From NCBI GenBank assembly GCA_018693105.1, contig JABHLN010000019.1, positions 1 to 45,523 on the forward strand: a DNA stretch of 45,523 bases, in the 5' to 3' direction. The translations under genes and the position numbers were made by a program. Under the pieces are notes generated by a model. The model searched no databases, was not told the origin of the DNA, and saw only the letters and a list, made by a program, of their open reading frames with translations. Positions within the stretch are counted from its first letter, which is position 1; every line of letters starts with the position of its first letter. This DNA comes from Desulfobacterales bacterium (GTDB lineage: Bacteria > Desulfobacterota > Desulfobacteria > Desulfobacterales > SURF-7). Shown piece by piece: positions 15,614-24,474 of the stretch.

Positions 15614-17042
15614 GATTGTCCTTTATTGTTATTGGTAGTTGTAAAAAGAAGCATGTTCCCCGTCCGGGTTCACTTTTGACAGTTATCGTACCACCGTGCT
15701 CTTTAATTATTCCATGGGCGATAGCCAGCCCCAATCCAGTGCCATTCTCCCGGGTAGTAAAAAACGGCTCAAATATTTTATCGAGATGTTCAGGTCCAAT
15801 TCCTTTTCCGGTATCTTGCACCGTTAATTCAACGACATCAATATCAGGCGTGTATCGGGTGGAAATTACAGCCTCTCCACCTGGAGGGGTTGATTCAATG
15901 GCATTCATGATCAGATTGATAAGGACTTGCTGTATCTGGACTTTGTCTACATCTATACGTGGCAGACTATCCGCAAGATCGGATCTGACAGATATGTCAT
16001 GGAAAGAACCTTGTTTCTTTGTAAGTACAAGGCTTTCTTTTACGATAGTATTTAAATTGTTTAGTGCCATGGTTGGCCGGTTCTGACGGGCAAAATCAAG
16101 TAGGCTTTTTACTATCTTCCGGCATCGCAGGGTTTCATTGACGATAGTTGTTATTTCCTCATAAATGGGGTTGTCCGCTGACATATCTTCATGGATCAGC
16201 ATGGCAGAAGTCAGGACAGTTGTCAGAGGATTGTTTACCTCATGAGCGACACCTGCAGACAGTCGACCGATGGAAACCATTTTTTCCTGCTGAAGAAGAG
16301 TTTCCTGAAGCTGAAGATCTTTTGTAATGTCTTTTGCTATCTCAATAACGCTGATGACCTCGCCGTTCCTAAGGAGGGGATAACAGGATATTGAATGGTG
16401 GAGCTTTTTATTGTCCTTATCCCGATGAATATGTGTTGTCTGTGATGGTTTGTGGGTCTTAAGCACCTCTCTGAGCGGGCACGGGTGTAAATCCCCTTTA
16501 CAGGGATGATCATGGTTATGAGTAACTTCGTAACAATGGCGTCCAATTACTTTTTCACGACTCATTCCCACTCTTTTCAGCAACGCAACATTTACATCGA
16601 GAATCCGGTAATCAGGAGAAATGATAACCATCTCTTCCTGTATCATTTCATCGCTCATTGCCAGATAGAGCGCCTCGGTTTCCTGAAGTTTCTGTTTGGT
16701 TTCTTCCTGAATGCTCAAGATATCAGAGATTTCCCAAAAAAGCATGGCTGTTGTGTGCGCTATGACTCGAACTTTATTATTTTTTTTTGCCAGAATATCA
16801 TTGTAAATATCCATACTTCCTGTAAGTTCAATAATCAGCTCGATGTTGTCTTTTTCAAAAAAATCATTATAATCATGCGTAACAAACATCCCACTTTTTT
16901 TAGCTCGAATCAGACCTGGCGCATCTTTTTTAATATCTGCCACTGCCACGATTTCTGGTTTTATCTCTTTGAAGGTATGCCTTTCAATTAAATCAATTAA
17001 ATTAAGGCACCCCTCGCCGCCGCCAATAATAGCAATTTTCAT
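15603..17042 (-). CDS. PAS-domain sensor histidine kinase with N-terminal Rossmann-like domain
   Basis: 479 residues. Residues 1-110 look like a NAD(P)-binding Rossmann fold (MKIAIIGGGEGCLNLIDLI, VAVADIKKDAPGLIRAKKSG, ELIIELTGSMDIYNDIL). A PAS domain at about 125-235 contains a Cys/His-rich stretch (CYEVTHNHDHPCKGDLHPCP) that could hold a metal or iron-sulfur centre. The HisKA domain has His267 (AGVAHEVNNPLTTVLTS), and the ATPase domain has N box NLIMNAIESTP and G boxes DTGKGIG and GTGLGLAIAHG. There are no membrane segments, so it senses a cytoplasmic signal; redox or NAD(P)H state is a plausible guess from its domains. It is paired with the overlapping NtrC-type regulator. Confidence 0.93.
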   Translation of the reverse strand: MKIAIIGGGEGCLNLIDLIERHTFKEIKPEIVAVADIKKDAPGLIRAKKSGMFVTHDYNDFFEKDNIELIIELTGSMDIYNDILAKKNNKVRVIAHTTAMLFWEISDILSIQEETKQKLQETEALYLAMSDEMIQEEMVIISPDYRILDVNVALLKRVGMSREKVIGRHCYEVTHNHDHPCKGDLHPCPLREVLKTHKPSQTTHIHRDKDNKKLHHSISCYPLLRNGEVISVIEIAKDITKDLQLQETLLQQEKMVSIGRLSAGVAHEVNNPLTTVLTSAMLIHEDMSADNPIYEEITTIVNETLRCRKIVKSLLDFARQNRPTMALNNLNTIVKESLVLTKKQGSFHDISVRSDLADSLPRIDVDKVQIQQVLINLIMNAIESTPPGGEAVISTRYTPDIDVVELTVQDTGKGIGPEHLDKIFEPFFTTRENGTGLGLAIAHGIIKEHGGTITVKSEPGRGTCFFLQLPITIKDNHGN

Positions 17043-18046
17043 AATCTTTCTCCCAAGTAATAAAGGGTCTGCTGTTCAATATCTGTTCATTGGTAAATTA
17101 TAAATGCAAATTCCGGGTTAAATATCAAGGAATTATTCCCAGAGTACGCCGCGATCTCAGCCGGTTAGGCAAACGCTTCCTGACATATTTAAGGCCTAAG
17201 CTATCCATCTCAGGTAGAGGACCTGGATAGGTTCTACAGATCCATTGAGAAATATTATAGGCTCAATCTCAAGGAAAGTCCCGAAGGGAAAAAAGGAGAA
17301 AAAACCTATGCAAAATTTAAAAAAAATCTTATCTCATGTTAGATAGGATTGTAAATACCATATTTTTAATACTTCCAAAATATTTACAAAAGAAGCTGAA
17401 CGTTAAATTTAGGATTCAAGTTGGAGAAAATCTTCAATAACTGTGTAGAAAAAAGGGAGTCGAGTTATTGAAAGGGCACCTGATGCCATATTATATCCAC
17501 ATGTGTTTAAGGTGCCGCCTAAATTCAGTATAGGGTTTGTAATTCTACTTTGTCACATTATAGAATCCCTTTTATCTCTCACATTTTACTTCCTGATTTC
17601 ATATTCAATAGAATACCTACGCATAGGATGTTGTTCTTCTAATTGTCGAAGAATGTTTATCAGGTTCTATTCAATTATGCTTGATATAGTTAATAAGAAA
17701 ATAGCAGGTTCCATCTTCAACATTTTTATGAGTATACAGAAACGGTTGTTTTCTCAGGCAGTGTCTTATATGTGTTTTTCATCAGCCATAAAATAATTTT
17801 TTAAATTAAATCTTTTTAACAAAGCTATTTATAAAGTGCAAAACATCTGTTGAATTTTTATTCATGCGTCAGTCATGGCCTTAAATGGAAACTGGTTTTT
17901 AAACAATGAAGTTTGTGTTAAGGTATAAAAAATTTTTTTCTTCATTAGGCGGAGTTTTTTTCCCATATTCTTTATGAAAATTTACTACTAATTATTATAA
18001 ATATTTAGAATTAAAACCAATATTTCAGAAACATGTTGAGTGATAT
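17043..18046. other. 1-kb intergenic region
   Basis: No convincing gene. A 97-codon plus-strand frame (17503-17796) is hydrophobic and cysteine-rich, lacks a ribosome site and resembles nothing I recognise. From about 17148 to 17340 the sequence is less AT-rich and looks like decayed coding or structured RNA sequence (a frame reading DLDRFYRSIEKYYRLNLKES is interrupted on both sides). Inside this stretch lies the paired-stem element at 17165-17230. Confidence 0.5.
17165..17230. ncRNA. Possible structured RNA element (two adjacent stems)
   Basis: TTAGGC (17165-17170) pairs with GCCTAA (17194-17199). Directly after it CTATC (17201-17205) pairs with GATAG (17226-17230), and CAGGT pairs with ACCTG inside. 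The words GGCAAAC and GGCCTAAG recall parts of c-di-GMP-I riboswitches, but the invariant GACGCAAAGCC segment is absent, so I do not call a riboswitch. The strand is uncertain. Confidence 0.25.
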
Positions 18047-19150
18047 ATGATTTTAAAAAAGGTTTATTCACCATTTATAATTTTTTTATGCGTTCTATTT
18101 CACATGATAATTATATCTGAATGTCCTTCCTGTTCAGCCCAGGAAGTTTCGTTTCCAGTTTATCATGATTACAATTTCCCGGGTTCCATAGATATATGCG
18201 GTGAAAAAATGCCTCTTGAGAATCAGAATGTATGGGAAATGATGGATCGGGAGTTTAATATCGAAGTTTGGGATCGGGCACAGGTCTTTTTATGGTTGAA
18301 ACGTGCAGGAAAATATTTTCCTTATGTTGAAGAGAAACTAAATGAATTGGGAATGCCTGATGATTTAAAGTATGTTATGGTAGCTGAGAGTGCTTTTCTT
18401 AACCATGCCAGGTCTTTGAAAGGAGCTGTCGGGCCATGGCAGTTCATGACAGGTACGGCAAGACTTCAGGGCCTACGCAAAAATAGAATGATTGATGAAA
18501 GGCGTAGTTTAAACCTATCGACTGATGCGGCCTTGAAATACTTGAAAGGGCTTAATGAAAAATTCGGGAACTGGACGCTTGCTATTGCGGCTTATAATTG
18601 TGGTTTTGGTCGGCTAGAAAAGGAAATTAAGGAACAGAAAATCAAAAATTTCTATAGACTGAATTTACCACTGGAGACTGAAAGGTATATTTTCAGAATT
18701 GCCGCTGCAAAAGTTATCATAGAAAATCCGGAAAAATACGGTTATAAAATTTCCCCAAAAAATGTCTACCCAAAGGCAAAGTACGCTACTATAGATATAA
18801 ATATAAGAATTCCCCTTCATATTAATGACGTCGCTCATGAAATAGGCACTGACTTTAAAATACTAAAAGAGTTAAATCACCAGTTTATTGATTACTATTT
18901 TACCAAAGGTAAACATAATCTTAAGGTTCCGCCGGAATCAGTTAATAAGGTTCCCGGAGTAATAAAACGATTAACCATAGCTGCCTATAAAGAATCAAAA
19001 AAGAAATCAAATTTTTATGTTATCAGGCAGGGTGATAATCTATCAAAAATTTCCAGAAAGACAGGCGTGTCAGTTGCAAAAATAAAAAGACTTAACGGAA
19101 TCAACGGTTCTCTCATACTGGCAGGGCAACGACTAAGGATTGGCCCTTAG
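18047..19150 (+). CDS. Membrane-bound lytic transglycosylase (MltD-like) with LysM domain
   Basis: 367 residues. Hydrophobic residues 6-24 form a signal sequence. The SLT domain (about 70-225) has the catalytic Glu114 in MVAESAFLNHARS, followed by GAVGPWQFMTGTARLQGL and AIAAYNCGFGRLEKEI. A C-terminal LysM peptidoglycan-binding repeat is clear (FYVIRQGDNLSKISRKTGVS, ending LAGQRLRIGP). Such enzymes cleave the MurNAc-GlcNAc bond with formation of the 1,6-anhydro product in the periplasm. The family often has two or more LysM repeats; one is clear here. The stop codon directly abuts repeat family C. Confidence 0.93.
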   Translation: MILKKVYSPFIIFLCVLFHMIIISECPSCSAQEVSFPVYHDYNFPGSIDICGEKMPLENQNVWEMMDREFNIEVWDRAQVFLWLKRAGKYFPYVEEKLNELGMPDDLKYVMVAESAFLNHARSLKGAVGPWQFMTGTARLQGLRKNRMIDERRSLNLSTDAALKYLKGLNEKFGNWTLAIAAYNCGFGRLEKEIKEQKIKNFYRLNLPLETERYIFRIAAAKVIIENPEKYGYKISPKNVYPKAKYATIDINIRIPLHINDVAHEIGTDFKILKELNHQFIDYYFTKGKHNLKVPPESVNKVPGVIKRLTIAAYKESKKKSNFYVIRQGDNLSKISRKTGVSVAKIKRLNGINGSLILAGQRLRIGP

Positions 19151-19297
19151 ATAGTGCCCATCCGGAAATGGTCTTTTTGCCCAATATCTTCGTTATGCTC
19201 AAAAAATAATCCTCGGAATATCAAACATATGCCTGTGGTTATTTTTTTCGCATGCCTTGATCTTGAACAAAAATCCTCATTTCTGGATGGACACTAT
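19151..19297. repeat. Inverted-end intergenic element, family C
   Basis: A 147-bp element starting ATAGTGCCCATCCGGAAATG and ending in the near-exact complement (CATTTCTGGATGGACACTAT), two mismatches in 20. Its core shares the words CAATATCT-CGTT and GCCTTGATCTTGAAC with family A, although the ends differ. It begins on the base after the transglycosylase stop codon. Confidence 0.75.
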
Positions 19298-19340
19298 ATA
19301 GTAGTTGCCGATCATCAAAACATGTGACAATTCAAACTAT

Positions 19341-19492
19341 GATGGCGTTGTAAAAAGTCTCCATCTACTGCGTTATAGTGCTTGGCCAGATATTCGACAT
19401 ACTACATGTATGCCTTCACGCCTGGCCAAACCCTATGTCTTGTATATGAAGATTTTTACTTAGCCATCGGTTATACTTTTTACGAATTCATC
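19341..19492. repeat. Inverted-end intergenic element, family B (copy 1)
   Basis: A 152-bp element beginning GATGGCGTTGTAAAAAGT and ending CTTTTTACGAATTCATC, so its ends are imperfect inverted repeats. The core holds TGGCCA ends around the palindrome ACATGTATG. It closely matches the tandem copies at 32482-32790. It is non-coding and lies 43 bp from the family C element. Confidence 0.85.
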
Positions 19493-19809
19493 AAACTATG
19501 AGTATGAACAGATTTACAATTCATTCCTGCTGAGAGAATATGAACAGGGCTAAAAAAACAAATTATATCTGCAATAACTATAAGTCAAAATTCTTTTTTT
19601 ACATATTCAATGAATCCCCTTGAAAATACTTTCTTCCTTTGATACTAAAATCACCACAATATATCATTGTTTTGTAATAATAAATAATTGCTTATATAAT
19701 GAATATTATTACAACTTAAACAGAAATAAACTGCTTCTGTGATTGATATTATTGAGAGCTTTGAAAAACGAATGTTATGTAAAGGTCTCGTTATAGTAAG
19801 GAGAAAATA
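19493..19809. other. Intergenic region upstream of argC
   Basis: About 320 bp of AT-rich sequence between the family B element and argC. I see no gene and no clear consensus promoter; the argC ribosome site AAGGAGA is at its end. Confidence 0.5.
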
Positions 19810-20847
19810 ATGATTAGGGTTGGTATTGTCGGGGCTACAGGATATGCAGGTGCTGAACTCGTTCGCATACTTTCAGGGCATCCTGATGTTGAATTGACTG
19901 TTCTGACCTCACGACAGTATGCAGGAGTGCCTTTCGAAGAGATATATCCCGCCATGTCAGGTATTATTGGCCTCGTGTGTGAAGAATATGAGCAGGACTC
20001 ATTCTGTGACAAGGTTGATTTTGCCTTTACAGCGGTGCCGCATAAAATTCCAATGAAATTAATTCCCGGACTTATTGATAGAGGCATAAAGGTAGTGGAT
20101 CTTTCCGCTGATTTCAGGTTTAATGATGTTTTAAAATATGAGGAACATTACCAACCTCATACTGCAAAAGATCTTGTTGATAAAAGTGTTTACGGACTCT
20201 GCGAAGTATATCACAAAAAGGTCAAAAACGCTTCTCTTGTGGGAAATCCAGGTTGTTACCCTACAAGCCTTATACTTCCTCTGGCACCTCTTATTAAGTC
20301 AGGTATTATTGATACGAATACAATTATTTCTGATTCAAAATCCGGTGTGAGCGGGGCAGGGCGCTCTGTTTCACTTACAACCCATTTTTGTGAGGTAAAT
20401 GAATCTTTTAAGGCATATAAGGTTGCCGAACACAGGCATAATCCTGAGATGGAAGAGGTATTAAGTGATATTGCAGAAAGACAGGTGCTAATAACATTTG
20501 TTCCACATCTTATCCCTATTAGTCGAGGAATGCTAACAACAGTATATGCAACATTGAATAATGATTCTTCACCTGATGAAATCAGGAGTTGTCTTACATC
20601 CTTTTATAAAGAAAGTCCTTTTGTCAGAATATGTCCTGAAAATATTATGCCGAATATTTCAAGTGTAAGGGGGACCAATTATTGTGATATAGGTTTTACG
20701 ATTGATAAAAGGGTTAACCGCATTATCCTGGTATCTGTTATTGATAATCTTGTTAAAGGAGCTGCAGGTCAGGCTGTTCAAAACATGAATATCATGCTTG
20801 GGCTTAAGGAAACCAAAGGGCTTGATAATGTGCCGTTTCCAATATAA
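19810..20847 (+). CDS. argC: N-acetyl-gamma-glutamyl-phosphate reductase
   Basis: 345 residues, the usual length. It has the NADP-binding start VGIVGATGYAGAELVRILSGHP, the active-site Cys149 in GNPGCYPTSLILPLAPLI, and the family words SGVSGAGRS and FVPHLIPISRGMLTTVYA. It reduces N-acetyl-glutamyl phosphate to the semialdehyde in arginine biosynthesis. A strong AAGGAG site precedes the ATG. No other arginine gene is adjacent, so it is probably monocistronic. Confidence 0.97.
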   Translation: MIRVGIVGATGYAGAELVRILSGHPDVELTVLTSRQYAGVPFEEIYPAMSGIIGLVCEEYEQDSFCDKVDFAFTAVPHKIPMKLIPGLIDRGIKVVDLSADFRFNDVLKYEEHYQPHTAKDLVDKSVYGLCEVYHKKVKNASLVGNPGCYPTSLILPLAPLIKSGIIDTNTIISDSKSGVSGAGRSVSLTTHFCEVNESFKAYKVAEHRHNPEMEEVLSDIAERQVLITFVPHLIPISRGMLTTVYATLNNDSSPDEIRSCLTSFYKESPFVRICPENIMPNISSVRGTNYCDIGFTIDKRVNRIILVSVIDNLVKGAAGQAVQNMNIMLGLKETKGLDNVPFPI

Positions 20848-20870
20848 TTAAATGATTATTATTCATATAT

Positions 20871-20906
20871 CAGGAAATGGAACTTGAGTACCGTTTCTGG
20901 GTTTTT
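20871..20906 (+). terminator. Possible terminator of argC
   Basis: GGAAATGG and CCGTTTCT can pair (with a G-U pair) around AACTTGAGTA, followed by GGGTTTTTG. The stem is imperfect and the uridine run short. Confidence 0.35.
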
Positions 20907-21172
20907 GAAATAGTCTGATTATCCGGGATGAAATTCCATATTTGATTAGTTCGTTCGTATTTTTTTTAAAAAAATTGGAAAACTTTTAGTTCAATGTTGA
21001 TATATGTGTATCAGTGTTGTAGAAAGCTATGTTAATGTAGTTCCTGTTATACAGTCTTAAAGTTTCTTGATTGAATCGATACATATGAAGTACTAGGCAT
21101 TGTTAGCAGTTCATACTTTATTTTTTTGAACTTGTTTTGAGATTAATACTAATCTTACAGGAGGGAAAAATC

Positions 21173-22375
21173 GTGAAAAAAAATTTAGTGATTATTATTT
21201 TAGCAGCTTTTTGTATGGTGTTTGTTTCGTGCTCCAAAAAGGAAGAACCGGTTAAAGAAGAAGTCAAACAGGAGGAAGTAAAAAAAGAAGAAGTGAAAAA
21301 AGACTATGTTGTTGGCGCTTTTTTCGCTATTACCGGGAAATTCGCATCACTGCTTGGAGAACCTGAACGTAATACTGTAGAAATGATGGTAAAACAGGTT
21401 AATGAAGCCGGTGGTATTAATGGACATAAACTTGTTGTTCATATGGAAGATACTCAAGGAGATAATTCAAGAGCAGTTAAAGCTGCAAAGAAGTTTATCG
21501 GTATGGGTGTATGTGCAATCGTCGGTCCGTCAAGAAGCGGATCAAGCATGGCTGTTATTCCTGTTGTTCAAAAGGCAAAAATACCTTTGATATCCTGTGC
21601 AGCTGCTGAAAGTATAGTTGTACCTGTAGCTGAAAGAAAATACATATTTAAGACCCCTCAGAAAGATAGTGATGCTGTTCGCAAAATATATGGACGCCTG
21701 AATAAAAAAGGGGTTACGGATGTTGGAATTATTACCGGCACTACCGGTTTTGGAAATGCCGGCCGAGGCCAGCTCAAAACACTTGCAGGAGAATACAAAA
21801 TAAACATTGTTGCAGATGAGACGTACAGCCCTGCAGATACTGACATGACTGCTCAGCTTGTTAAAATCAAAAATGCCGGTGCAAAAGCTGTAATTAACTG
21901 GTCTATTGTTCCTGCTCAGTCAATTGTTCCAAAGAATATGAAGCAGCTCAAAATGGATATTCCACTATACCAGAGTCACGGATTTGGAAATATAAAATAT
22001 GCCAAACTTGCCGGAGATGCAGCTGAAGGAATCATGTTTCCTGGTGGAAGGCTACTTGTGGCTAAACAGCTAATTCATCACCACCCCCAGAGGCCCCTTC
22101 TTATGAAATATAAGGAAGACTATGAATCAACATACAATGAGGATGCCAGCACTTTTGGCGGTCATGCTTATGATGCATTGTTGATTGTAATTAACGCACT
22201 TAAAGCTGTTGGCGATGATCCTGAAAAAATTCGTGATCATATTGAGACTCAGAACTTTTTTGGAACAGGTGGTAATTTTAAATTTACTCCGGAAGATCAT
22301 AATGGCCTGAATACAAGAGCTTTTGACATGATAACTGTATCATTTGGCGAATTTAAAATACTTGGTGAATGGTAA
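21173..22375 (+). CDS. livK: Branched-chain amino-acid-type ABC transporter, substrate-binding lipoprotein
   Basis: About 400 residues starting at the GTG at 21173, which has an AGGAGGG site 5-6 bases ahead; the earlier in-frame ATG at 21137 has none and would place a hydrophilic tail ahead of the signal. The signal peptide ends in a lipobox (VFVSC), so it is a lipoprotein. A Lys/Glu-rich linker with repeating KEEVK units follows, then a Leu/Ile/Val-binding fold (VVGAFFAITGKFASLLGEPE, CAIVGPSRSGSSMAV, FGGHAYDALLIVINAL). It captures a ligand outside the inner membrane for LivHMGF downstream. The ligand may be an amino acid, an aromatic acid or another compound; the sequence does not say. Confidence 0.92.
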   Translation: MKKNLVIIILAAFCMVFVSCSKKEEPVKEEVKQEEVKKEEVKKDYVVGAFFAITGKFASLLGEPERNTVEMMVKQVNEAGGINGHKLVVHMEDTQGDNSRAVKAAKKFIGMGVCAIVGPSRSGSSMAVIPVVQKAKIPLISCAAAESIVVPVAERKYIFKTPQKDSDAVRKIYGRLNKKGVTDVGIITGTTGFGNAGRGQLKTLAGEYKINIVADETYSPADTDMTAQLVKIKNAGAKAVINWSIVPAQSIVPKNMKQLKMDIPLYQSHGFGNIKYAKLAGDAAEGIMFPGGRLLVAKQLIHHHPQRPLLMKYKEDYESTYNEDASTFGGHAYDALLIVINALKAVGDDPEKIRDHIETQNFFGTGGNFKFTPEDHNGLNTRAFDMITVSFGEFKILGEW

Positions 22376-22464
22376 TAACAATATAAAGTATAAGCTTTAT
22401 AGTTAAATTACAAACTGGATAAAGCTGAGTATTTATTTTGGCTCGTCCGGTGAATATGAAAGGA

Positions 22465-22497
22465 AAAGTGGGGGGGATTATATTCCCCCCACTTTAT
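22465..22497 (+). terminator. Attenuator-like hairpin between livK and livH
   Basis: AAAGTGGGGGG (22465-22475) pairs perfectly with CCCCCCACTTT (22485-22495), followed by ATTATG. This very stable stem stands about 90 bp past the livK stop and just before livH. Partial termination or 3'-end protection here would keep the binding protein in excess over the permease, a common arrangement in Liv systems. Confidence 0.75.
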
Positions 22498-22511
22498 TAT
22501 GTGATTTCGGG

Positions 22512-23417
22512 ATGGAAATTACTAATCAGGATTTTTCAAACCTTCTTCAATATATTTTCATGGGAATCCAGCGTGGCAGTATTTATGCTCTGGCAGCTAT
22601 GGGATTTAATATCATATACAATTCCACAGGTGTTATTAATTTTGCCCAGGGAGAATTTGTTGTATATGGTGGGCTGATGATGGTCTCTCTGACCATGACG
22701 ATGAATTTACCTGTTCCGGTTGCTTTTTTCTTTACAGTTTTATTTGTTATGTTAATCGGGATTTTAATGGAGCGGCTTACAATCAACACGGTAAAAAGTC
22801 CCACAGTATTGAGACTTGTAATTATTACCATTGGAGTCTCTATTTTTCTTGAAGGTATTGCAATGGTATCATGGGGAAAAAATTCCCATGTTCTACGTCA
22901 TTTTTCAAGCAGTGAGACTTTCGAAGTGTTTGGGGCAATGATTCTTCCACAAACATTGTGGATAATTGGGATTCTTGTTTTTATTGCATTAGGCTTTATT
23001 CTGTTTTTTAATTATACAATGACAGGGAAGTGTATGAGGGCCTGTTCTATTAATCGTGATGCGGCTCGTCTTGTAGGAATAAATGACAGAAAAATGGTCA
23101 TGATTTCATTTGCCCTTTCTGCAGGAATCGGTGCAATTGCCGGGATAATTATTACCCCCATAATTCAAATGGATTATGGCCGGGGAACCATGCTTGCTAT
23201 CAAAGGTTTTGGTGCAGCAGTCGTCGGGGGGTTAGGAAACAGTGTCGGTGCAATATTTGCCGGAATTCTTATTGGAATAATTGAAGCTTTTGGCGCAGGT
23301 TACATATCTTCCCACTATATGGACGCAATTGCATTATTTTTCATGTTAATCGTACTTTTTGTAAAACCGAGCGGTATTTTTGGAAGTTCAGAAGCTTCAA
23401 AATTAAAAGAGTTTTAA
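22512..23417 (+). CDS. livH: Branched-chain amino-acid-type ABC transporter permease LivH
   Basis: 301 residues with about eight membrane segments and the family words GIQRGSIYALAAMGFNIIYNSTGVINFAQGEFV near the start and RACSINRDAARLVGIND (the loop that contacts the ATPases) near residue 175. It also has FGAAVVGGLGNSVGAIFAGILIG. It forms the inner-membrane channel with LivM, whose start lies one base after its stop codon. The start ATG follows the hairpin at 22465-22497. Confidence 0.94.
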   Translation: MEITNQDFSNLLQYIFMGIQRGSIYALAAMGFNIIYNSTGVINFAQGEFVVYGGLMMVSLTMTMNLPVPVAFFFTVLFVMLIGILMERLTINTVKSPTVLRLVIITIGVSIFLEGIAMVSWGKNSHVLRHFSSSETFEVFGAMILPQTLWIIGILVFIALGFILFFNYTMTGKCMRACSINRDAARLVGINDRKMVMISFALSAGIGAIAGIIITPIIQMDYGRGTMLAIKGFGAAVVGGLGNSVGAIFAGILIGIIEAFGAGYISSHYMDAIALFFMLIVLFVKPSGIFGSSEASKLKEF

Positions 23418-23418
23418 T

Positions 23419-24432
23419 ATGGTAATAAGGGATTATATATTCCTGGGTATTTTTTTATTAGTAATGGCCTGTGTTCCTTTACTATTAAAAAATGATTATT
23501 ATATCAGCATTTTTGTTTTTGCATCATTTAACTGTCTTGCGTGTATCGGCCTGTCTCTTCTTTTAGGATATGCCGGGCAGATTTCTCTAGGACATGCTGC
23601 GTTTATTGGAATCGGAGCTTATACGTCAGGTTATTTGACAACACAATTCGCATGGTCACCGTGGATTACAATGTTCATTGGTGTTGTGATCTCTATTATC
23701 ATTGCAATTGCTGTCGGTGTTCCTTCATTAAAATTAAGAGGGCATTACCTTGCAATGGCTACTCTTGGATTTGGAGCGATTCTTTACATTGTAGCTGTTG
23801 CTGCTGTTGATATAACCGGAGGCCCCGCCGGTTTAAATAATATCCCTCCATTGAACCTTTTCGGGTTAATTCTTGATAGTGATAAGAAGTTTTTTTTCTT
23901 CAGTTGGAGTGTTGTTGTTATAGGTCTTTTGTTTGCTTTGAACCTTATTAATTCTAGAGTTGGCAGAGGACTTCGTGCATTGCATGGCAGTGAAGATGCC
24001 GCAAATTCAATTGGTATAAATACATCATCCTATAAAATCCAGATTTTTATTTTTTCTGCTGTTTTTTCTTCGATTGCAGGCAGCCTTTATGCACATTATG
24101 TTACTTATATAGACCCCGGGCCGTTTGGGATAATGCATTCGGTTCTTCTTATGACCATGGTAGCTGTGGGCGGGATGCATAAAATATGGGGTGCTGTAAT
24201 CGGATCGCTGCTTCTTTCACTATTACCTGAATTTTTGTCTTTTTCAACAGGATATTTTAAAACATTTGGTATTGAATATAAACCGGATTACGACACGCTT
24301 GTTTATGGAATAATATTACTTTCTATCATGCTTTTCCTACCGGAAGGTCTTTACGGTGGATTCAGTTCTGCATTCAGAGCTGTAAAAAATATTGTTAAAA
24401 GAAATGGGAAAAAAGCTAAGTCGTCATCATGA
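23419..24432 (+). CDS. livM: Branched-chain amino-acid-type ABC transporter permease LivM
   Basis: 337 residues with many membrane segments and the LivM words LSLLLGYAGQISLGHAAFIGIGAYTSG, RLGRGLRAL-like RVGRGLRALHGSEDAANSIGI and GGMHKIWGAVIGSLLLSLLPE. It is translated one base after livH. It pairs with LivH in the membrane. Confidence 0.95.
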   Translation: MVIRDYIFLGIFLLVMACVPLLLKNDYYISIFVFASFNCLACIGLSLLLGYAGQISLGHAAFIGIGAYTSGYLTTQFAWSPWITMFIGVVISIIIAIAVGVPSLKLRGHYLAMATLGFGAILYIVAVAAVDITGGPAGLNNIPPLNLFGLILDSDKKFFFFSWSVVVIGLLFALNLINSRVGRGLRALHGSEDAANSIGINTSSYKIQIFIFSAVFSSIAGSLYAHYVTYIDPGPFGIMHSVLLMTMVAVGGMHKIWGAVIGSLLLSLLPEFLSFSTGYFKTFGIEYKPDYDTLVYGIILLSIMLFLPEGLYGGFSSAFRAVKNIVKRNGKKAKSSS

Positions 24433-24474
24433 TATTTTATAATTTATTAATTAATTTTATAAAGAGTATTAACT

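Noticed and set aside
17165-17230. c-di-GMP-I riboswitch
   Set aside because: Two words resemble the aptamer, but the invariant GACGCAAAGCC segment and tetraloop receptor arrangement are missing.
17503-17796. 97-codon plus-strand frame
   Set aside because: Hydrophobic, cysteine-rich composition typical of AT-rich noise, no ribosome site and no recognised family.
21137-21172. Upstream ATG as the livK start
   Set aside because: No ribosome site, and it would put hydrophilic residues before the lipoprotein signal; the GTG at 21173 has AGGAGGG ahead of it.
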